The translations under genes were made by a program, and so were the position numbers. A model generated the notes under the pieces. That model worked only from the letters and a program-made list of their open reading frames with translations. It made no database searches and was not told the DNA's origin. 7,528 nt of DNA from Bacillota bacterium. Lineage in GTDB: Bacteria; Bacillota; Clostridia; Oscillospirales; Acutalibacteraceae. The stretch's first letter is position 1, and every line of letters begins with the position of its first letter. This document shows, one piece after another, positions 4,990-7,528 of this stretch. The stretch lies in the NCBI GenBank assembly GCA_023412845.1, contig JAEZRH010000070.1:1-7528 (forward strand). Direction: 5' to 3'.

Positions 4990-5909
4990 TGCTCCTCCTC
5001 CCCCCTCGCGAGCCTGACGTATTTGAAATACACGCTCTCAAGCGTCGGGCTGACGATCCTGGCTTCGTAGACATCGTGCCCTGCACCGATAATCCTTTTG
5101 AGCAGAGCCGGCATCTCGTCCTCGCCGGCCAGATCGGCGCGCCACCAGCCGTCTGAGCCGTGCTCGAATCCCTCGAGTTCGTCGCCGTCTTTCAGCCGCA
5201 GGACCGCACGCCGGTGCATGGATGCGTTCCTTCCAAGCGTTTCGAGATCCCCGAAGCCGAGCAGATTCCCTTTTTCAAGGATTCCATAGTGTCTGCAGAT
5301 GTCCTGTGCATAGCGAAGCTGGTGCGTGCAGAGAAACACGGTAACGCCTTCCGTCCGGGCCAAGTCTGAAATCATATCGTTCACACTTTGGGCGGATTCC
5401 GGGTCAAGCCCGCTTGTGGGCTCGTCCAGCAGCAGGATTTGAGGGCGGTGGATCAGCGCTCTCGCAAGCGAAAGGCGCTGTGCCATGCCGGTGGAGTAAT
5501 CCCGCAGCCTCTTATCGCGCGCATCCCAAAGATCAAGCCGTTTTAAAAGTTCCTCAGAGCGCGAATGGGCGTCCTCCGGCGGCATGTCCGCCGTCCGAGC
5601 AAAGAAAAGCAGATTTTCTTTACCGGTCATCTGCGCATACATTCTGGCGCCGTCCGTTACCACACCGCAGATGCGGTGGACCTCCCGGAATTTTTTCGAA
5701 GGAAGAAAGCCGCATACGGTGCAGGAACCGCGCGTAGGGGCAAGAAGTCCGGTCAGGAGCCGTACGGTCGTTGTCTTGCCGGCGCCGTTTGGTCCGAGAA
5801 AGCCAAAAATATCACCGGCAGGCACGTCGATCGTCAGGTCCTGCAGGGCAGTGACGGAATCGTGATAGATTTTTGTCAGCTGTTCGGTGTGGATCGCCAT
5901 TTCAGACAT
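4986..5909 (-). CDS. ABC transporter ATP-binding protein (exporter type)
   Basis: The 307-residue nucleotide-binding subunit has Walker A GPNGAGKT (39-46), signature YSTGMAQR (138-145, in place of LSGGQ), Walker B ILLLDEP (158-164), D-loop SGLDP (166-170) and switch histidine in CTHQL (H196). The usual Q-loop glutamine reads D (VVTDGARMYAQMT, about 83-95), a variation met in drug/sodium-type ATPases. After about residue 220 comes an 85-residue C-terminal extension ending in LESVYFKYVR, which is typical of CcmA/NatA/DrrA-type exporters. It energises the permease encoded immediately downstream. The ATG at 5909 has GAGGTGG 6 nt upstream; MAIH at residue 4 is an alternative but has no better site. 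It is the first gene of a three-gene operon with the permease and the TSCPD protein. Confidence 0.92.
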   Translation of the reverse strand: MSEMAIHTEQLTKIYHDSVTALQDLTIDVPAGDIFGFLGPNGAGKTTTVRLLTGLLAPTRGSCTVCGFLPSKKFREVHRICGVVTDGARMYAQMTGKENLLFFARTADMPPEDAHSRSEELLKRLDLWDARDKRLRDYSTGMAQRLSLARALIHRPQILLLDEPTSGLDPESAQSVNDMISDLARTEGVTVFLCTHQLRYAQDICRHYGILEKGNLLGFGDLETLGRNASMHRRAVLRLKDGDELEGFEHGSDGWWRADLAGEDEMPALLKRIIGAGHDVYEARIVSPTLESVYFKYVRLARGEEEQ

Positions 5910-5929
5910 GTGAAACCACCTCGAGCAAC

Positions 5930-5938
5930 ATCATACCA
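5930..5938 (-). promoter_or_regulatory. Putative extended -10 promoter of the ABC-TSCPD operon
   Basis: On the minus strand TGG-TATGAT (5938-5930) matches an extended -10 element. No convincing -35 lies 16-18 nt upstream. The start near 5923 would leave a leader of only about 14 nt, with the ribosome binding site at its very 5' end. That is short, so the call is tentative. Confidence 0.4.
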
Positions 5939-5990
5939 CATTTTTTGCCGGGAAACCATTCACTCATGAAAAATCGTTCGCCGCCGTCAC

Positions 5991-6053
5991 ATTTTCCGCA
6001 GCTTTGCGGCTGCCGGCCTTTGTAAACAGCCTGACGCGTCCTCTCCGGAAAAT
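5991..6053. other. Foldable intergenic element closed by an 8-bp inverted repeat
   Basis: ATTTTCCG (5991-5998) and CGGAAAAT (6046-6053) are exact inverted repeats. Between them lie GCAGC/GCTGC arms (hexaloop TTTGCG), a short GGC/GCC hairpin enclosing TGTTTACA, and the palindrome GACGCGTC. Together they could give a branched, multi-arm fold on either strand. It sits between the terminator of the right-hand ABC operon and the promoter of the left-hand one, in an otherwise gene-free stretch of about 217 bases (5910-6126). It may be a small RNA, a REP-like repeat or chance. No gene is seen here. Confidence 0.3.
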
Positions 6054-6057
6054 ACAT

Positions 6058-6090
6058 TAAGAGGGGAAGACTTTCCGTCTTCCCCTCTTA
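6058..6090 (-). terminator. Long perfect hairpin, probable terminator of the right-hand ABC operon
   Basis: A 14-bp perfect stem pairs TAAGAGGGGAAGAC (6058-6071) with GTCTTCCCCTCTTA (6077-6090) around a five-base loop. It lies 37 nt past the stop of the permease gene on the minus strand. The 3' side on that strand runs CTCTTAATGTATTTT, T-rich but interrupted, so it is a terminator with an imperfect tail or an mRNA-protecting 3' hairpin. Plus-strand transcription enters no gene here. Confidence 0.65.
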
Positions 6091-6126
6091 TGCGATTGAA
6101 AAAGGAATTTATCCTTTCGTAAGCCG

Positions 6127-6939
6127 TTATTCGAGATTCAGTTTTTTGCTCAGAATCCAGTTGGTGAAGAAGTAGAACACTCCCCCAAAGACCAGGGTAT
6201 AGGCGATCAGGATTCCCAAAAGGCCCTCAACGGCGGGAGCCGTAGACGCATTGAACTCGCCCGCGCTGAAAAAGGCGCGGAAAGCCGACGTCTGGATGCC
6301 GGCATTCAGAAACAGCGAGGTCACAATCTGTTCCACAACATTGATGCCGACGAACACCCCGAAAGCCGCCAGAAGCCTATGTTTGCTGCTGAAATTGCCG
6401 ATGGTGATGGAAAGGTAGATATGGAGCGTCTGCTGCGCAAGCGAAAGCAACGCGAGAACGATCCCTTCCGCCAGAATGCCGTAAACCGAAGCGCCGAACG
6501 GCTCAAGATCACGCATGAGATAAGACCAGCCCTGGCGCATCTGCTGCAGTGAATTGGAATCGACGGCAAGCAGAAAGATGGAAAGCACTGCTACGATCAG
6601 GCTCAGGACCGTCCACATGACCGTGACGATCATCTTGGCATCAAGATGCATATGTGTTTTGACGGGCAGCGTAAAGGAAAGGTACCCTTCGTCGCTGAGC
6701 AGATTTTTCTGAAAACGCTGGATCAGCACGACAAGCGTCATGACAAAAAGGGCTGCGATCAGCAGGACATAGACCGTCATCGCAATCCAGAACGGCATAG
6801 CCGCAACACCGTTGATTTTCTGATAATTGGCGCCGATAAAAATTTTATTGATACAGGCAAAGATCAGGATCAGTCCGTAAAGCGGCAGGAAGATGCGCCG
6901 GGTAGCCTGGATTTCGTATTTGATCAGGTTGCCTAACAT
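6127..6939 (-). CDS. ABC-2 type permease, six-span membrane protein
   Basis: The 270-residue protein has six hydrophobic segments (roughly residues 14-36, 49-73, 104-126, 154-180, 188-211 and 239-263). It begins MLGNLIKYEIQATRRIFLPLY, a start typical of clostridial ABC-2 subunits with a short amphipathic cytoplasmic helix (LIKYE) before the first span. The segment YLSFTLPVKTHMHLDAKMI (86-104) between spans 2 and 3 matches the YLTFTLPVS-H-LL-SK- motif common in these permeases. It pairs with the ATPase encoded upstream; the ATG at 6939 overlaps that stop codon by 7 nt, with GGGAGG 7 nt before it. The substrate is unknown. Relatives are often in GntR-regulated (YtrA-like) cell-envelope stress operons, but no regulator is inside the window. 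Confidence 0.85.
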   Translation of the reverse strand: MLGNLIKYEIQATRRIFLPLYGLILIFACINKIFIGANYQKINGVAAMPFWIAMTVYVLLIAALFVMTLVVLIQRFQKNLLSDEGYLSFTLPVKTHMHLDAKMIVTVMWTVLSLIVAVLSIFLLAVDSNSLQQMRQGWSYLMRDLEPFGASVYGILAEGIVLALLSLAQQTLHIYLSITIGNFSSKHRLLAAFGVFVGINVVEQIVTSLFLNAGIQTSAFRAFFSAGEFNASTAPAVEGLLGILIAYTLVFGGVFYFFTNWILSKKLNLE

Positions 6940-7528
6940 TTGAACACCTCCCGGAAGAGCGCATCCACGCTTTTGTTTTCGTGTTCGCGGATATCGTCGA
7001 CGGTCGAAGTCAGCACGATGTTGCCCATATTGATGAAAATGACGTCGTCAAGGATCTTCTCGACATCCGTGATCAGGTGCGTCGAGATGATCAGCGTGGC
7101 GTTTTCGCTGTAATTGCTGAGGATGGTGTCGAGAATATAATCGCGCGCCGCCGGGTCGACCCCGCCGATGGGTTCGTCGAGCACATAAAGCTCGGCCTCG
7201 CGGCTCATGACCAGAATGAGCTGGACTTTTTCCTTCGTCCCTTTCGACATGGTTTTCAGCCGGTCCCGGGGATTGATATGAAGGCGGCCCAGCATGTCGT
7301 AAGCCTTAGCCTTATTGAAATTCGCGTAAAAATCCCCGAAAAAGTCGATCATGCCCTGCACGCTCATCCAGTCGTTCAGGTAGGTCCTTTCCGGAAGATA
7401 CGAGACGATTTTTTTCGTCTCGATGCCCGGCTTCATCCCGTTGATCAGGATTTCGCCGCTGTTGGCGGTCAGCAGGCCGTTCGCCAGTTTGATCAGCGTC
7501 GTTTTGCCGCTGCCGTTCGGACCAAGCA
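6933..7528 (-). CDS. ABC transporter ATP-binding protein, N-terminus cut by window edge
   Basis: The frame stays open to the right edge, so 197 complete codons are visible and the true start lies outside. The first visible residues are Walker A, LGPNGSGKT. Then come SYLPERTYL in the Q-loop position (Glu in place of Gln), the signature MSKGTKEK (about visible residues 93-100), Walker B LYVLDEP (113-119), D-loop GGVDP and switch histidine in ISTHL (H150). A short C-terminal tail ends VFKC. The compact form and the SKGTKEK signature suit the YtrB/YhaQ-like group of ATPases that work with small six-span permeases, as here. About 35-40 N-terminal residues are missing. It is unrelated to the left-hand ABC pair beyond the general family. 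Confidence 0.9.
   Translation of the reverse strand, partial: LGPNGSGKTTLIKLANGLLTANSGEILINGMKPGIETKKIVSYLPERTYLNDWMSVQGMIDFFGDFYANFNKAKAYDMLGRLHINPRDRLKTMSKGTKEKVQLILVMSREAELYVLDEPIGGVDPAARDYILDTILSNYSENATLIISTHLITDVEKILDDVIFINMGNIVLTSTVDDIREHENKSVDALFREVFKC

Overview
The window reads as chromosomal DNA of a low- to mid-GC Bacillota, most likely a clostridial gut-type genome (Oscillospirales or a relative). The grounds are strong AGGAGG-type ribosome binding sites, an mcsA-mcsB pair, a small 4-Cys TSCPD-domain protein, a tiny cysteine-rich membrane peptide of a clostridial type, and two ABC-2 exporter pairs. The taxonomy is inferred from gene content and not proven. No rRNA, tRNA, CRISPR, IS element or phage gene is visible.

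Layout, left to right. (1) The minus strand at 1-147 carries the N-terminus of a lipoprotein gene cut by the window edge, with a good sigma-A promoter upstream. (2) The plus strand at 419-1354 encodes a three-S1-domain RNA-binding protein. Its leader (350-416) can fold into a long hairpin that buries the ribosome binding site, and its mRNA ends at a terminator shared with the convergent gene. (3) A minus-strand operon at 3536-1409 reads mcsA, mcsB, then a TPR-like protein, with an 8-nt overlap and a 3-nt gap and one extended -10 promoter. (4) The plus strand at 3702-3833 encodes a 43-residue peptide with 10 cysteines, closed by a bidirectional terminator. (5) A minus-strand operon at 5909-3875 holds an ABC ATPase, an ABC-2 permease (4-nt overlap) and a TSCPD protein that starts with TTG. 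(6) The minus strand from 7528 to 6127 holds a second ABC ATPase (cut by the right edge) and its permease (7-nt overlap), followed by a hairpin and a structured intergenic region.

The most interesting part is the mcsA-mcsB-TPR operon. The McsB homologue keeps the fold-level sequence but, by comparison with the family as I remember it, has lost most residues needed for ATP binding, arginine phosphorylation and phosphoarginine recognition. Its McsA partner keeps all four zinc-ligand pairs but lacks the C-terminal UVR segment. No ctsR is adjacent upstream and no clpC downstream. The operon may encode a repurposed, non-catalytic McsA/McsB module with a TPR partner instead of the usual CtsR/ClpC protein-arginine-phosphorylation system. 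The second point of interest is the S1 leader hairpin.
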